Assembly: GCF_001613105.1 (NCBI RefSeq)
Contig: NZ_BDBS01000010.1
Coordinates: 124,001-188,000 of the forward strand
Reading direction: 5' to 3'
Length of the DNA: 64,000 nucleotides
Source: Nocardia pseudobrasiliensis NBRC 108224
GTDB taxonomy: Bacteria; Actinomycetota; Actinomycetes; Mycobacteriales; Mycobacteriaceae
Of this stretch, positions 1 to 10,999 are shown piece by piece (position 1 is the stretch's first letter; each line of letters begins with the position of its first letter). The notes under the pieces are model-generated. The model was given only the letters and a program-made list of their open reading frames with translations, was not told where the DNA came from and did no database searches. Position numbers and translations under genes: made by a program.

Positions 1-767
1 GCCCAGTTCAGCGCGATCATGATGATGGCGATGACGATCAGCGAGGGCACCGTGTTCTGCTGGGCCGCACCGAGCTGCTGACCCTGGCGCACGATCTCCT
101 GATAGGTGATCTGATAGCCCAGCGCCGAATCCTTCAGCGCCACAACCATCTGCGACACGATCGCGGGCAGCATGGCCGTGATCGCCTGCGGCAGCAGGAT
201 GATCCGCATCAGCTGCCCCTTGCGCAGGCCCAGCGCGGTCGCGGCCTCGGACTGCCCCTTGGGCAACGAGCGGATGCCCGAGCGCACGATCTCGGCGATG
301 ACCGAGCCGTTGTAGACGGTCAGCGCGATGACCACGGCCGCGAGCGCCAGCTGATCGGACGGGAACACCTGCTTCTGCGCGAAGAACGCGAACAGGAAGA
401 TCATCATGACCAGCACCGGGATGGCCCGGGCGAATTCGACGAGCACACCCGCCACGACGCGCACGCTGCGATGGTCCGACAATCGCGCGACACCGAAGAC
501 CATGCCGATCACCAGCGCGAAGACGATCGACAGCACCGCGGCCACGATCGTGCCGCGCAGACCCGGCAGCAGATAGGTCTGCCAGACCTCGCCGTCCAGG
601 AACGGCTTCCACTTCTCGGCGGTGAACTGGCCCTTGTCGGCGAATCCGCGATAGACGAACCAGAGCACGGCGGCGATCGCGATCGCGACCACCACCGAGT
701 AGATGTTGTGCCGCACCCGGGCCTTCGGGCCCGGCGCGTCGTAGAGAACCGAAGCATCGGAGCTCAT
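1..767 (-). CDS. gluD: Glutamate ABC transporter permease GluD (partial, 3' end outside window)
   Basis: Inner-membrane permease of a polar amino-acid (glutamate-type) ABC importer. The gene runs off the window edge, so about 255 N-terminal residues are seen. Translation from the ATG at 767 gives a soluble N-terminus, several hydrophobic segments and the EAA loop (SEAATALGLRKGQ) that contacts the ATPase. Its ATG overlaps the stop of gluC by 4 nt (ATGA), indicating translational coupling. The order gluA-gluB-gluC-gluD on one strand is that of the Corynebacterium glutamate uptake operon. Exact substrate is inferred from this order, not proven. Confidence 0.9.
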   Translation of the reverse strand, partial: MSSDASVLYDAPGPKARVRHNIYSVVVAIAIAAVLWFVYRGFADKGQFTAEKWKPFLDGEVWQTYLLPGLRGTIVAAVLSIVFALVIGMVFGVARLSDHRSVRVVAGVLVEFARAIPVLVMMIFLFAFFAQKQVFPSDQLALAAVVIALTVYNGSVIAEIVRSGIRSLPKGQSEAATALGLRKGQLMRIILLPQAITAMLPAIVSQMVVALKDSALGYQITYQEIVRQGQQLGAAQQNTVPSLIVIAIIMIALNW

Positions 768-1441
768 CGAGCCACCTCGAATCGCTTGGCCAGCCAACCG
801 AACAGCAGACCGGTGGGCAGGGTGAGAATGACGAAGCCGAAGGCGAAGATCGCGCCGATCACGAGGATCTGGGCCTCGGATTCGTTCATCCCGGCCATCA
901 GGAACGCGGCCTCGTGTACGCCGATGGCCGAGGCGATCGTGGAGTTCTTGGTCAGCGCGATCAGCACGCTGCCCAGCGGCGCGATCACCGAGCGAAAGGC
1001 CTGCGGCAGCACGATCATTCGCAGATTCTGGCCGAAGGTCAGCCCCAGCGACCGGCCGGCCTCGGACTGGCCCAGCGAGACGGTGTTGATGCCCGAGCGC
1101 AGCGATTCGCAGACGAACGAGGCGGTGTAGATGCTCAATCCGATCACCGCCCACCAGAAGGCGTTGTCCTGAATCGAATTCGAACCGTGCACGAGTTCGA
1201 TGCGCATGGTGCTCAGCAGGCCGATCGAGCAGAACACCAGGATGAGGGTGAGCGGGGTGTTGCGGAAGACGGTCACGTACGCCGTGCCGACCCAGCGTGC
1301 CACCGGCACCGGCGACACCCGCATGGCGGCGACGATGGTGCCCAGGATCAGCGCGCAGATCCCGGACAGCACCGTCAGTTTGATGGTCATCCAGAACGCG
1401 TCGAGCAGTTGGGAGTCGTATCTGGAGATCAGGTCGAACAC
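764..1441 (-). CDS. gluC: Glutamate ABC transporter permease GluC
   Basis: First permease of the gluABCD importer, 225 residues, the usual size for HisM/GluC family proteins. It has five or so hydrophobic segments and an EAA motif around residues 125-150 (SEAGRSLGLTFGQ). Membrane partner of GluD; together they form the channel energised by GluA. The stop overlaps the gluD start, and gluB lies 42 nt upstream on the same strand, so the four genes probably form one transcript. Start ATG at 1441 is the first in frame after gluB. Confidence 0.93.
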   Translation of the reverse strand: MFDLISRYDSQLLDAFWMTIKLTVLSGICALILGTIVAAMRVSPVPVARWVGTAYVTVFRNTPLTLILVFCSIGLLSTMRIELVHGSNSIQDNAFWWAVIGLSIYTASFVCESLRSGINTVSLGQSEAGRSLGLTFGQNLRMIVLPQAFRSVIAPLGSVLIALTKNSTIASAIGVHEAAFLMAGMNESEAQILVIGAIFAFGFVILTLPTGLLFGWLAKRFEVAR

Positions 1442-1483
1442 GGCGGACGTGCTCCTCGCGGTATCAGGGAAGGGGGTGGATCA

Positions 1484-2311
1484 TCAGTAGCGGTCGACGG
1501 TCGGCGGCGTCGGGATCTGGAAGCCGGTGCCCGCGAAGTCCTTCTCCAAGGTGGACTTCCAGCTGCCGTCACTGATCATGGCCTCGACCGCGTCGTTGAT
1601 CTTGTCGCGCGATTCCTTGTCGCCCTTCTTCACGCCGATGCCGTACTTCTCGGTGGTGAAGGGCTTGTTGACCAGCTTGAGCTGACCGGGCGACTGCGCG
1701 GCGTAACCGGCGAGGATGACATTGTCGGTGCTGACCGCGTCCATGGCTCCGGACTTCAGCGCCTCGATGCACAGCGAGTAGGTGTCATAGGTCTGCAGCT
1801 GCGCGTCCTTGTAGTTCTTCTCCAGGTTCTGCGCCGGAGTCGAACCCTTCACCGAGCAGACCTTCTTGCCCTTGAGGGCGTCCGGGCCGGTGATATCGGT
1901 GTTGTCGGCGCGCACCAGCAGATCCTGGCCCGCGATGTAGTACGGACCGGCGAAGTCGACCTTCTCCTTGCGCTGGTCGGTGATCGAGTAGCTGGCGACG
2001 ATGAAGTCGACCTGGCCGTTCTGGATCAGGGTCTCGCGCTGCGCCGACGGAGCCTCCTTGAACGTGATGTTCTCCGGCTTCACACCGAGCTTGCCCGCGA
2101 CGTACTTGGCGACATCGACATCGAATCCGGCGAACGAGCCGTCCTTGTCGCGCAGACCGATACCCGGCTGGTCGAACTTGATACCGACGGTCAGCTTGCC
2201 GTCGGCGGCGTGCTGTGCGGCGGATTTGGAGCTGCCGCCACCGCAAGCGGTGGCTACCGCGGCGATTGCCAGGGCCCCTATACCGAAGCGCAGTGCACGA
2301 GTGATCCTCAT
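1484..2311 (-). CDS. gluB: Glutamate-binding lipoprotein GluB
   Basis: Extracytoplasmic solute-binding protein of the importer, 275 residues. The N-terminus is a lipoprotein signal with lipobox Cys at residue 23 (TAC-GGG), so the mature protein is membrane-anchored outside the cell. The body is a bacterial family 3 (SBP_bac_3) fold: FDQPG, GFDVDVAKYVAGKLG, RxxLIxxGxVDFIVASYSIT and the late DAVSTDN segment are typical of glutamate/glutamine binders. It lies between gluA and the permeases. Binding specificity within polar amino acids is inferred. Confidence 0.93.
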   Translation of the reverse strand: MRITRALRFGIGALAIAAVATACGGGSSKSAAQHAADGKLTVGIKFDQPGIGLRDKDGSFAGFDVDVAKYVAGKLGVKPENITFKEAPSAQRETLIQNGQVDFIVASYSITDQRKEKVDFAGPYYIAGQDLLVRADNTDITGPDALKGKKVCSVKGSTPAQNLEKNYKDAQLQTYDTYSLCIEALKSGAMDAVSTDNVILAGYAAQSPGQLKLVNKPFTTEKYGIGVKKGDKESRDKINDAVEAMISDGSWKSTLEKDFAGTGFQIPTPPTVDRY

Positions 2312-2356
2312 CGAATTCCTTCTCTCTTATGAGGTGTGGGAGGTGATTGTCACCGT

Positions 2357-3163
<807 letters not shown>

Positions 3164-3333
3164 GGGTCGACCTTAAGTTGAAAATGCTGGAAATGCGCAA
3201 TTTTGCGAAACGCGTCGATCCAGCTCGGATAACGATTAACCGAACCTTGACATTGGTGATCGGTATCACTGCGGGTCGCGGTGCGGCCGGGCGGGGTGGG
3301 AATCCGGTTTCGGTGAACCGATACCCTGGACGA

Positions 3334-4884
3334 GTGAATTCGTCGATGCAGCTCGGGGCAGGTTCGGTGGCGGCATCGGAGTCGGCGCGCACCTATGAGG
3401 TCCGCACCTACGGCTGTCAGATGAACGTCCACGACTCCGAACGCCTGTCGGGCCTGCTCGAGGACGCCGGCTACACCAAGGCGACCCCTGGGGCGACCCC
3501 GGATCTGGTCGTGTTCAACACCTGCGCGGTGCGCGAGAACGCCGACAACAAGCTCTACGGGACGCTGGGGCATCTGGCCCCGATCAAGGCCGAGCGGCCC
3601 GGGATGCAGATCGCGGTCGGCGGCTGTCTGGCGCAGAAGGACCGCGACACCGTCGTGCGCAAGGCGCCGTGGGTGGATGTGGTGTTCGGGACGCACAATA
3701 TTGGTTCGTTGCCGGTGCTGCTCGAGCGTGCCCGGCACAACGAACAGGCTCAGGTGGAGATTCTCGAATCGCTCGAGGCGTTCCCCTCCACGCTGCCCGC
3801 GCGGCGCGAATCCTCCTATGCCAGCTGGGTTTCGATCTCGGTGGGCTGCAACAACACCTGCACCTTCTGTATCGTGCCGTCGCTGCGCGGTAAGGAGATC
3901 GACCGCCGCCCGGGCGATGTGCTCGCCGAGATGCGGGCGCTGGTCGAACAGGGCGTCCTCGAGGTGACGCTGCTCGGGCAGAACGTCAACTCCTACGGCG
4001 TGAACTTCGCCGACCCCGACGAGCCGCGCGACCGCAGCGCCTTCGCCCGGTTGCTGCGCGCCTGCGGCGGTATCGAGGGTTTGGAGCGGGTGCGCTTCAC
4101 CTCGCCGCATCCGGCCGAATTCACCGATGACGTGATCGAGGCGATGGCCGAGACGCCGAATGTCTGCCCGCAGCTGCACATGCCGCTGCAGTCGGGCTCG
4201 GATCGCGTGCTCAAGGCGATGCGCCGGTCCTATCGCAAGGCGCGGTTCCTGGGCATCATCGAGAAGGTGCGCGCGGCGATGCCGCACGCGGCCATCACCA
4301 CCGATATCATCGTCGGCTTCCCGGGCGAGACCGAGGAGGACTTCCAGGAGACCCTGGATGTCGTGCGGCAGGCGCGATTCACCAGCGCCTTCACCTTCCA
4401 GTACTCGATCCGGCCCGGCACCCCGGCCGCGACCATGGCCGATCAGGTGCCCAAGGCGGTCGTGCAGGAACGTTACGACCGGCTCATCGCGCTGCAGGAG
4501 CAGATCTCGCTCGAGGCCAATCAGGCGCTCATCGGCAGCGAGGTGGAACTGCTGGTCGCCGAGGGCGCGGGTAAGAAGAACGCCGCGACGGCCCGGATGA
4601 GCGGGCGGGCGCGCGACGGGCGGCTGGTGCACTTCAAGCCCGCGGACGAGGGCGCGATCCGGCCCGGTGACATCGTCACGGTCCGGATCACCGACGCGGC
4701 CCCGCATCATCTGATCGCCGACAGCCCGATCCGCGAGCATCGCCGTACCCGCGCGGGCGACGCGCACGAGCGCGGCGTCACGCCCAAGACCGCGCCCATC
4801 GGGGTGGGACTCGGCCTGCCGCGCATCGGCGCGCCGGAGCCCGAGCCCGCGGCCTCGGCGTGCGGAACCGGTTGCGGCGCATGA
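3334..4884 (+). CDS. miaB: tRNA-2-methylthio-N6-dimethylallyladenosine synthase MiaB
   Basis: Radical-SAM methylthiotransferase that adds the 2-methylthio group to i6A37 of tRNAs reading UNN codons, acting after MiaA. The UPF0004 domain carries Cys28, Cys64 and Cys98 for one 4Fe-4S cluster; the radical-SAM motif is Cys172-x3-Cys176-x2-Cys179; a C-terminal TRAM domain follows. The open frame extends upstream to 3178, but homology begins near the GTG at 3334 (VNSSMQ) or ATG at 3346; I use 3334, giving 516 residues. The tail after the TRAM domain is Pro/Ala-rich and ends with two Cys. miaA lies 4 kb downstream on the same strand. Confidence 0.95.
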   Translation: MNSSMQLGAGSVAASESARTYEVRTYGCQMNVHDSERLSGLLEDAGYTKATPGATPDLVVFNTCAVRENADNKLYGTLGHLAPIKAERPGMQIAVGGCLAQKDRDTVVRKAPWVDVVFGTHNIGSLPVLLERARHNEQAQVEILESLEAFPSTLPARRESSYASWVSISVGCNNTCTFCIVPSLRGKEIDRRPGDVLAEMRALVEQGVLEVTLLGQNVNSYGVNFADPDEPRDRSAFARLLRACGGIEGLERVRFTSPHPAEFTDDVIEAMAETPNVCPQLHMPLQSGSDRVLKAMRRSYRKARFLGIIEKVRAAMPHAAITTDIIVGFPGETEEDFQETLDVVRQARFTSAFTFQYSIRPGTPAATMADQVPKAVVQERYDRLIALQEQISLEANQALIGSEVELLVAEGAGKKNAATARMSGRARDGRLVHFKPADEGAIRPGDIVTVRITDAAPHHLIADSPIREHRRTRAGDAHERGVTPKTAPIGVGLGLPRIGAPEPEPAASACGTGCGA

Positions 4885-4922
4885 TGTTCGCGGTCGATAC
4901 GAGGTCGAGGCGGTGACGAGGG

Positions 4923-5582
4923 ATGGCTGAGCGGGACCGGACGCCGGATGAGCGGGAGCCGCGGGACAGTCAGCAGGCAGCCGAGCCGAACGAGGAGAAT
5001 ATGAACCCGGCCGAGACCAAGGCGTTCGAGCAGTATCACGACGAACTCGAGGCCGTCGAACGCCGGATCGCGGGCGAGATCGATCCGGGTTCGCGGGCGA
5101 TGGTGGTGGCCTCGGCGGTCTTCGTCCTGCTGCTGTCGCTGGTGCTGCCGCACGCGGGCGCCGCGCGCGGGCTGGATGTGGTGCTCTACGACCACACCGC
5201 GCAGGCCGAGCACATCGGGCTGCCGTCGCGGCTGTTCGAATGGTTCGTGGTGGTGTTCGGCATCGGATTCTCCTCGCTCGCGCTGGTTACCCGCCGCTGG
5301 GCGCTGGCGTGGATCGCGGTGGCCGGTTCGGCGGTCGGCAGCGTATTCGGTGTGCTGTCGATCTGGCATCGGCAGACCCCGGGTCTGGGCGATTACCGCG
5401 GCGCCGGACCGGGCATCGGCCTGATCCTGGCGACGCTGGCGATCATCGTGCTGACCTTCCACTGGATCAAGGTGGTGTGGAGCAGGACGGCGATGCAGCT
5501 CGAGGCCGAGGAGCGCCGCCGGATCGCGGCGGCCGAGGAGGAGGAGCGGCACAAGCGCTGGCTGCAGGGCGAGGACAAGTAG
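4923..5582 (+). CDS. Conserved actinobacterial membrane protein (Rv2732c-like)
   Basis: Protein of 219 residues with a charged, Glu-rich N-terminus, four predicted membrane segments (about residues 60-80, 105-125, 131-150, 160-185) and a basic/acidic coiled tail rich in Glu and Arg. It sits 38 nt after miaB on the same strand, as Rv2732c does next to Rv2733c (miaB) in Mycobacterium tuberculosis. I assign it to that family by position and topology. Molecular function is unknown; co-conservation with miaB suggests only co-transcription. Confidence 0.85.
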   Translation: MAERDRTPDEREPRDSQQAAEPNEENMNPAETKAFEQYHDELEAVERRIAGEIDPGSRAMVVASAVFVLLLSLVLPHAGAARGLDVVLYDHTAQAEHIGLPSRLFEWFVVVFGIGFSSLALVTRRWALAWIAVAGSAVGSVFGVLSIWHRQTPGLGDYRGAGPGIGLILATLAIIVLTFHWIKVVWSRTAMQLEAEERRRIAAAEEEERHKRWLQGEDK

Positions 5583-5583
5583 T

Positions 5584-6222
5584 TCAGCGCAGGGCGGGAT
5601 CGGGGATCTGCCAGGCGGCGGCCAGCCGTGAGGGCTGCAATTGCGTTGCGCCGCCGAAGAATTCGCAGAACTTCATGATCAGCGGATCCCAGCGGAGCTG
5701 ATCGACGTGCGCGGTGCCGGGGATGACCAGATCCTCGTCCACATGCGCGCGCCGCACCCGCACGGTGTGGGCGTTGGCATGGGTGTCGACGCCGAACGGC
5801 TGGGAGGACAGCAACTCGCATTCGAGCTGGATCGGGCATTCCGCCACCCGCGGCGCGCCGACCAGATCCGAGGCGATCGGGGTGAGTCCGGCGGCGCCGA
5901 ATTTGTCCGGTTCGTAGCGATAGCCCTTCTCGCGATGATGCGCCGACAGCGTCGGGGAGCCGGTGAGCAGAGCCAGCCGATCCACGGCCGAAACCAGTTC
6001 CGCCGAAGGAAGATTCAGTACGCACTCCCGCTCCCGCAGCAGGTTCTGGGTCGTGCGCGAGGGTGTGTTCATGCCGAGCATGCACTGATCACCCAGCCAC
6101 CAGGCCGACGACATGGGCGCGAGATTCGCCGTCCCGTCGGGATTTCGGGTACTGATCAGCACCACCGGGGTGCCGAAGTAGAGGACTTGGAGATCAACTA
6201 CGCGATGCATATGACCCAGCAT
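5584..6222 (-). CDS. Flavin reductase-like FMN-binding protein
   Basis: Protein of 212 residues resembling the flavin-reductase-like split-barrel family (DIM6/NTAB): an N-terminal strand pattern (VLISTRNPDGTANLAPMSS), then NTPSRTTQNLLRERECVLN and a central ECPIQLECELL segment. Such proteins bind FMN and usually act as flavin reductases or unknown oxidoreductases. It converges on the preceding membrane gene with a 1-nt gap between stops. Start at 6222 (MLGHM) has no clear ribosome site; Met5 at 6210 is an alternative. The next upstream gene on this strand is another flavin/F420-type enzyme. Confidence 0.8.
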   Translation of the reverse strand: MLGHMHRVVDLQVLYFGTPVVLISTRNPDGTANLAPMSSAWWLGDQCMLGMNTPSRTTQNLLRERECVLNLPSAELVSAVDRLALLTGSPTLSAHHREKGYRYEPDKFGAAGLTPIASDLVGAPRVAECPIQLECELLSSQPFGVDTHANAHTVRVRRAHVDEDLVIPGTAHVDQLRWDPLIMKFCEFFGGATQLQPSRLAAAWQIPDPALR

Positions 6223-6265
6223 CGCGGTCGGAAACCGGTATGGCTGGCGGCATTCGGACGCGGCG

Positions 6266-6670
6266 TCAGGTCCGATGCAGCGCGACCACGGGAATGGCGC
6301 GCGTGGTCTTGGTCTGATGTTCGGCGAAGAACGGATACAGCCGGATCAGCTCGGCCCAGATCCGCTCCCGTTCCGCGCCGGAGACGGTTTCGGCTGTGGC
6401 CGAATAGGTTTCGTCGCCGATCTCGACCGTGACGGCCGGATCGGCGGCCAGGTTCAGATACCAGTCCGGGTGCCGGGGCGCACCGATATTCGATGCGATC
6501 ACCAGCACCCGGTCGCCGTCGCGATGGAACATCATCGGCGTGGTGTACGGATGTCCGGAGTGCCGACCGGTGGTGGTGAGCAGCAGCAGGCGGTCGCGAT
6601 GCATACCCTCGATCGCGCCGCCCGCGCGGAACTGCTCGATCACCCGCCGATTGGTCTCCTGGACGTCCAT
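6266..6670 (-). CDS. F420-dependent nitroreductase family protein (Ddn/DUF385-like)
   Basis: Small protein of 134 residues from the ATG at 6670. The segments LLTTTGRHSGHPYTTPMMF, VIASNIGAPRHPDWYLNLAADP and VTVEIG are the hallmark of the deazaflavin-dependent nitroreductase (Ddn, DUF385) family in mycobacteria and Nocardia, which bind coenzyme F420. The open frame continues upstream inside the next gene, but homology starts at MDVQETN, only 14 nt past the stop of the DUF349 gene, so the two are probably co-transcribed. Substrate unknown. Confidence 0.85.
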   Translation of the reverse strand: MDVQETNRRVIEQFRAGGAIEGMHRDRLLLLTTTGRHSGHPYTTPMMFHRDGDRVLVIASNIGAPRHPDWYLNLAADPAVTVEIGDETYSATAETVSGAERERIWAELIRLYPFFAEHQTKTTRAIPVVALHRT

Positions 6671-6684
6671 GGGGAGCCCTTCGC

Positions 6685-8121
6685 TCAGCGCTGGCTGACC
6701 GCGCCCTCGGCGGCCTCGGCCCATTCGCGCCACTGCTTGGCCTGTTCGAGGGCCTTTTCGGCATCGCGGGTGCGGCCCGCGGCCTGGGCCTTGGCGGCCT
6801 GCTCCTCGAATTGCGCCACGCGCTCGCGGAACTGGGCCGCGCGGGCCATGGCCTCCGGATCGGTGCGCCGCCACTGGGCGTCGACCGCCTCGCGAACGCG
6901 CTTCTCGATCGAACGCAACCGGCCCTCGAGTTCCTGCAGGCGTTCGCGGGGTACCTTGCCGAGGGCGTCCCACTTTTCCTGCAGTTCGCGCAGCGCGCTA
7001 CGCGCGGAGTCCAGATCCGAACCCGGGTCGATGCGATCCTCGTAGGCGCGCAACAGATCTTCCTTGGCCGAGGCGTTGTGCTCGAATTCGGCGTCCCGCT
7101 CCGAGGCCGCGGCATTGCGGGCCGCGAAGAAGACGTCCTGGGCGCTCTTGAAGCGACGCCACAGCTGTTCATCGGCCTCGCGCGGGGCGCGACCGGCGGC
7201 CTTCCACTCGGTCAGCATGTCGCGGAAGATCGAGGCGGTGCCGATCCAGTCGGTGGAGGTGGACAGCTCCTCCGCGCGCACACACAACTCCTCCTTGCGG
7301 CCCTTGGCGGCCGCGCGCTCGCGGTCCAGTTCCGCGAAATGCGCGCCGCGGCGGCGGTTGAACGATTCGCGGGCCTTGGAGAAGCGTCGCCACAGCGCGT
7401 CGTCGACCTTGCGGTCCACCCCGCGAATGGTCTTCCACTCGTCGAGGATTTCGCGCAGCCGATCGCCCGCGGACTTCCACTGGGTGGATTCGCTGGCGAT
7501 CTGCTCGGCCTCCGCGCAGAGCAGTTCCTTGCGCTCGGTCTGCTCGTGGCGGGTGCGCTCCTTCTCCTCCTTGGCGTGCGCCGCGGCCTCGTCGGAATGT
7601 TCGATGATGGCCTGCAGCCGCTTCGCCAGACCCTCGACGTCGCCGATGACCGCGGCGGTCGGCAGCGATTCGGCGAGGGCGGTCGCGGTGGTCTTGGTCT
7701 TGCGGGCGTCGGTGCCCGCCGCGAGGCGCGCCTCGAGCAGGGCGACCTCGGTGGCCAGATCGTCGAAGCGACGGCCGAAGTGGGCCAGGCCCTCGGCGGC
7801 GTCGCCGGCCTGCCAAGACCCGACGACGCGCTCGCCCTCGGCGGTCTTGACCCAGGCCGTGCCGTCCTCGTCGACGCGACCCCATTTGCTGGGATCGCTC
7901 ACCGTCGGCACGACCACCGGATGCGGATGTTCCTGCGCCGGACCCGGAACAGGTTTGACCGCATGCGGTTTGGGGGATTCCGGCTTGCGGGACCCGGGTT
8001 TCGGGGTTCCGGGCTTACGGGCGTCGGCGGGCGTGGGCGGTGTCGCGGCGGAGTTGCTGGACCGCTGTGCCGTGCCGGTCTCCGGGTGGGTAGCTTTCTC
8101 GGTTCCGCTGTTCTCGGTCAT
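6685..8121 (-). CDS. DUF349 domain protein (Rv2731-like)
   Basis: Protein of 478 residues. The first ~95 residues are Pro/Ser/Thr-rich with Lys-Pro repeats and look disordered; the rest is almost all helical, with several DUF349 repeats marked by Trp-rich signatures ([55 protein letters not shown]). This is the Rv2731 counterpart in the miaB-miaA neighbourhood. DUF349 proteins are long coiled structures of unknown role. It is read divergently from the Rv2728c-like gene, and its start ATG at 8121 follows from the ORF limit and N-terminal composition. Confidence 0.85.
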   Translation of the reverse strand: MTENSGTEKATHPETGTAQRSSNSAATPPTPADARKPGTPKPGSRKPESPKPHAVKPVPGPAQEHPHPVVVPTVSDPSKWGRVDEDGTAWVKTAEGERVVGSWQAGDAAEGLAHFGRRFDDLATEVALLEARLAAGTDARKTKTTATALAESLPTAAVIGDVEGLAKRLQAIIEHSDEAAAHAKEEKERTRHEQTERKELLCAEAEQIASESTQWKSAGDRLREILDEWKTIRGVDRKVDDALWRRFSKARESFNRRRGAHFAELDRERAAAKGRKEELCVRAEELSTSTDWIGTASIFRDMLTEWKAAGRAPREADEQLWRRFKSAQDVFFAARNAAASERDAEFEHNASAKEDLLRAYEDRIDPGSDLDSARSALRELQEKWDALGKVPRERLQELEGRLRSIEKRVREAVDAQWRRTDPEAMARAAQFRERVAQFEEQAAKAQAAGRTRDAEKALEQAKQWREWAEAAEGAVSQR

Positions 8122-8426
8122 CGCTCCTCGTCCCTGCCGCGCGTCACGGCTGCCTGGTTACGCCCTAGCTCATCCCATTCAACCAGCCAAGAGGCAGATT
8201 TGCCGTGTCTTGTTGGCGTTGGCGCTGCGGCCCGGGTTGCTGTGAGGTGCGAATAGGGGTGGGAAGTGCGGTGTTGGAGGTTGCGGGATCGGCGGCGAAC
8301 GGGCTGGTCCCGCCCCCGGCCGAAGCGGGCCGCGGCCTGCGGAAACTGATCGGTCGACCAGCTCGGGCCCTTATCCGGGCGACGTTTGCCGAACTGTTAC
8401 CAACCCTGCCAGCTACGGTTGAGCAT
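8122..8426. other. Divergent intergenic region
   Basis: About 305 bp separate the DUF349 gene (minus) from the Rv2728c-like gene (plus). An open frame continues upstream from 8427 to 8205 on the plus strand, but its Trp/Cys/Arg-rich content lacks coding character. I see no repeat, RNA or strong hairpin; the region should hold the two divergent promoters. Confidence 0.5.
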
Positions 8427-9182
8427 GTGTTCCGTCTCGCCGCGCTGATCCCCTCGCCGCCCATTCTGGTTCCCGAACTGTGTGGTGGGCAGCCGCTGGC
8501 CGATTCGGAACATCTCGCGGCGCGGGTTCCCGCATTGCGCGAGGCCGTGCTGTCGGCCGGTCGGACCCTGGCCGAGGCCGCCGGGCGCTGGATCATCGTG
8601 GGCACGGGCGCGCGGGCGGAGGCGCTCGGACCGGAGGCGGTGGGCACGTTCCGCGGCTTCGGGGCCGATGTGCGCGTGGGATTGTCGCGGGCCGGGCTGG
8701 GTGGTCCGGCGGAAGACCCCATGCTGGCCCTGCCCGCCCTGATCGGCGGCTGGCTGCGCGGACAGGTCGCCCCGACGGCCGTGGCCGAGGCGCGCATCGT
8801 GGAAGTCGACGCGCCCGCTCAGCGCTGTATCGAACTGGGGGCGAAGCTGCGCGCGGAATTGGACGCGCGCGAGGAGGACTGCGGGGTCCTGGTCGTCGCC
8901 GACGGCGCGGCCACGCTGTCGGTCAAGGCCCCGGGATATCTGGATTCGCGCGCGGAAGCGGTGCAGCAGGGCATCGATCGGGCCCTCGCGGCCGGTGATC
9001 GGCGGGCGCTGACGGATTTGGATATCGGGCTGTGCGGCGAGCTCGAGGTGTCGGGCCGGGCGGCGTTCCAGGTGCTCGCGGGCCTTTTCGACGATATCCC
9101 GCGGGTCGAGACGCGGTATGCGGCCGCGCCTTTCGGCGTCGGCTATCAGGTGAGCGTGTGGCGGGCGGGTGATGCGGTATGA
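8427..9182 (+). CDS. Rv2728c-like protein, class III extradiol dioxygenase-like fold
   Basis: Protein of 251 residues from the GTG at 8427 ([18 protein letters not shown]). The N-terminal [11 protein letters not shown] pattern and position directly before miaA match the Rv2728c family, which resembles class III extradiol ring-cleavage dioxygenases and Memo-like proteins. Its enzymatic role is not established. The stop overlaps the miaA start by 4 nt (ATGA), so it is translationally coupled to miaA. An upstream in-frame extension to 8205 is rejected because homology and composition begin at this GTG. Confidence 0.82.
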   Translation: MFRLAALIPSPPILVPELCGGQPLADSEHLAARVPALREAVLSAGRTLAEAAGRWIIVGTGARAEALGPEAVGTFRGFGADVRVGLSRAGLGGPAEDPMLALPALIGGWLRGQVAPTAVAEARIVEVDAPAQRCIELGAKLRAELDAREEDCGVLVVADGAATLSVKAPGYLDSRAEAVQQGIDRALAAGDRRALTDLDIGLCGELEVSGRAAFQVLAGLFDDIPRVETRYAAAPFGVGYQVSVWRAGDAV

Positions 9183-10117
9183 GGACACCCGTCGCGGTCA
9201 TCGGGCCGACCGCCACCGGAAAGTCCGATCTGGCCCTGGAATTGGCGCAGCGGCTGGACGGCGAAATCGTCAATATCGATGCCATGCAGCTGTATCGCGG
9301 GATGGATATCGGTACCGCGAAGCTGCCGCTCGCCGAGCGTCGCGGCATACCGCATCATCAGCTCGACGTCCTCGAGGTCACCGAGACCGCGACGGTCGCG
9401 AGCTATCAGAGTTCGGCTCGCGCCGATGTCGAGGGGATCTTGGCGCGCGGGCGGGTGCCGGTCATCGTCGGCGGCTCGATGATGTATGTCCAAGCGCTGC
9501 TGGATGATTGGGACTTTCCTGCGACCGATCCGCTGGTGCGCGCGAAATGGGAGGCGCTGCTCGAGCAGGGTGGGGTCGAGGCCGTACACGCCGCGCTGCG
9601 GGCGGCCGATCCGGTGGCCGCCGACACCATCCTGCCCACCGACGGCCGTCGCATGGTCCGCGCGCTCGAGGTCGTCGAACTGACCGGTCGCCCGTTCGCC
9701 GCCTCACAGCCGAGTATCGGCGAACCGCGCTGGGGCGCACTGGTTCTGGGGGTGGATCGCGAAACCGCCGAACTGGACGCCCGGATCGAGGCGCGCACCG
9801 CGAAGATGTTCGAACAGGGGCTGGTCGAGGAGGTGCGCGGCCTGCTCGCACACGGCCTGCGCGCGGGCCAGACCGCGCGCCGCGCGATCGGTTACGCACA
9901 AGTCCTGGCCTACCTGGACAACGAATACGACCTGAGACATGCGCAGGAGCGCACCCTCATCGGCACCCGCCGCTATGTGCGACGCCAGCGATCGTGGTTT
10001 CGGCGCGACCCGCGGGTGCGATGGCTCGACGGAGCCGATCCGCGACTGGTGGATTCGGCGCTCGAGCTGGTGCGCGCCCATGCGACCGGTGACGATCAGG
10101 AGCGAGTCCCACAGTGA
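9179..10117 (+). CDS. miaA: tRNA dimethylallyltransferase MiaA
   Basis: Transfers the dimethylallyl group from DMAPP to N6 of A37 in tRNAs, making the substrate of MiaB. 312 residues, full length. P-loop GPTATGKS lies at residues 9-16; [15 protein letters not shown] and the HHQLDV segment are family signatures, and the tRNA-binding GYAQVLAYL and late [15 protein letters not shown] stretches are present. It is coupled at both ends by 4-nt overlaps, with the Rv2728c-like gene before and the SpoU methyltransferase after. Confidence 0.96.
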   Translation: MRTPVAVIGPTATGKSDLALELAQRLDGEIVNIDAMQLYRGMDIGTAKLPLAERRGIPHHQLDVLEVTETATVASYQSSARADVEGILARGRVPVIVGGSMMYVQALLDDWDFPATDPLVRAKWEALLEQGGVEAVHAALRAADPVAADTILPTDGRRMVRALEVVELTGRPFAASQPSIGEPRWGALVLGVDRETAELDARIEARTAKMFEQGLVEEVRGLLAHGLRAGQTARRAIGYAQVLAYLDNEYDLRHAQERTLIGTRRYVRRQRSWFRRDPRVRWLDGADPRLVDSALELVRAHATGDDQERVPQ

Positions 10118-10938
10118 CGACCCGTAACGCCGCGGTCGGTGAGTGGCAGGCCTACCTCACCAATCGCGCCAAGCGCCATCGCGACGGCCGCTTCCTCGTA
10201 CACGGCCGCGCGGCGCTGACCGCGGCCGTGCGGGGACAGTGGCCGCTGGAAACCCTGCTGTATCGGGTGGGCACACCGGAACTGCCCGCGTGGGCGCGCG
10301 AACTGCTCGACCGCAGCGACGCGCCGAATACCGGCCTGGTGCCGGAGCTTATGACCGAACTGGCCGATTCGGTAACGGGCACACCGGATCTGGTGGCGGT
10401 GGCCAAACTGCGCACGCCGAGCCTGGACGAATTCACCCCCGGCGCGCCGGGCGACCGGCATCCACCGGTCGTCGTGGTGATCGAACAGCCCACCTCCCCG
10501 CTGCGGCTGGGCAGCGTGATCCGCTCCGCCCACGGATTCGGGGCCGCGGCCGTCGTGATCAGCGGCACCGGGGCCGACCACTTCGACCCGCGCTGCGTGC
10601 GGGCCTCGGAGGGTGCGCTGTTCGGCATTCCGGTGTTCCGGGTATCCGGCGCGAGTCCCGTGCACGACTTCTGCGACAGGCAGGCGGGTCGCGATATCGC
10701 GACCTGGATCGTGGGCGTCGTCCCCGGCCGCGCGGACCCCGGGATCCGGGCGGTGTACGAACAGGACTTCCGGGATGCGACGATCGTGGTGATCGGCGAC
10801 GAGGCCGAGGATCTGGGCCCGGCGTGGCGGGAGAGCTGCGACGAACTGGTCTCGATCCCGGTCGAGGGCGCGATCGCCGCGCCCTGTGCGGCCTCGATCG
10901 CCCTGTACGAAATCTTCCGGCAGCGCCGGACAGGGTAG
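10114..10938 (+). CDS. TrmH/SpoU family RNA 2'-O-methyltransferase
   Basis: SAM-dependent 2'-O-ribose methyltransferase of the SPOUT class, 274 residues. The N-terminal part (FLVHGRAAL) is a substrate-binding domain; the C-terminal trefoil-knot part shows the SpoU motifs: NxGxxxR-like [15 protein letters not shown], then [11 protein letters not shown], and the final [20 protein letters not shown] in place of the usual SLNVAVA. RNA target (rRNA or tRNA) cannot be told from sequence. Start is a GTG at 10114 overlapping the miaA stop (GTGA), giving a coupled set of modification genes. Confidence 0.88.
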   Translation: MTTRNAAVGEWQAYLTNRAKRHRDGRFLVHGRAALTAAVRGQWPLETLLYRVGTPELPAWARELLDRSDAPNTGLVPELMTELADSVTGTPDLVAVAKLRTPSLDEFTPGAPGDRHPPVVVVIEQPTSPLRLGSVIRSAHGFGAAAVVISGTGADHFDPRCVRASEGALFGIPVFRVSGASPVHDFCDRQAGRDIATWIVGVVPGRADPGIRAVYEQDFRDATIVVIGDEAEDLGPAWRESCDELVSIPVEGAIAAPCAASIALYEIFRQRRTG

Positions 10939-10999
10939 CCGCAGGGGCCGGGAACCCGCGACGCCGGAGGCGGCGCAAGACAGCACAGCGGTAGGAGAT

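Noticed and set aside
914..2332. 472-codon plus-strand ORF across gluC and gluB
   Set aside because: Antisense to two recognised transporter genes; no protein-like pattern.
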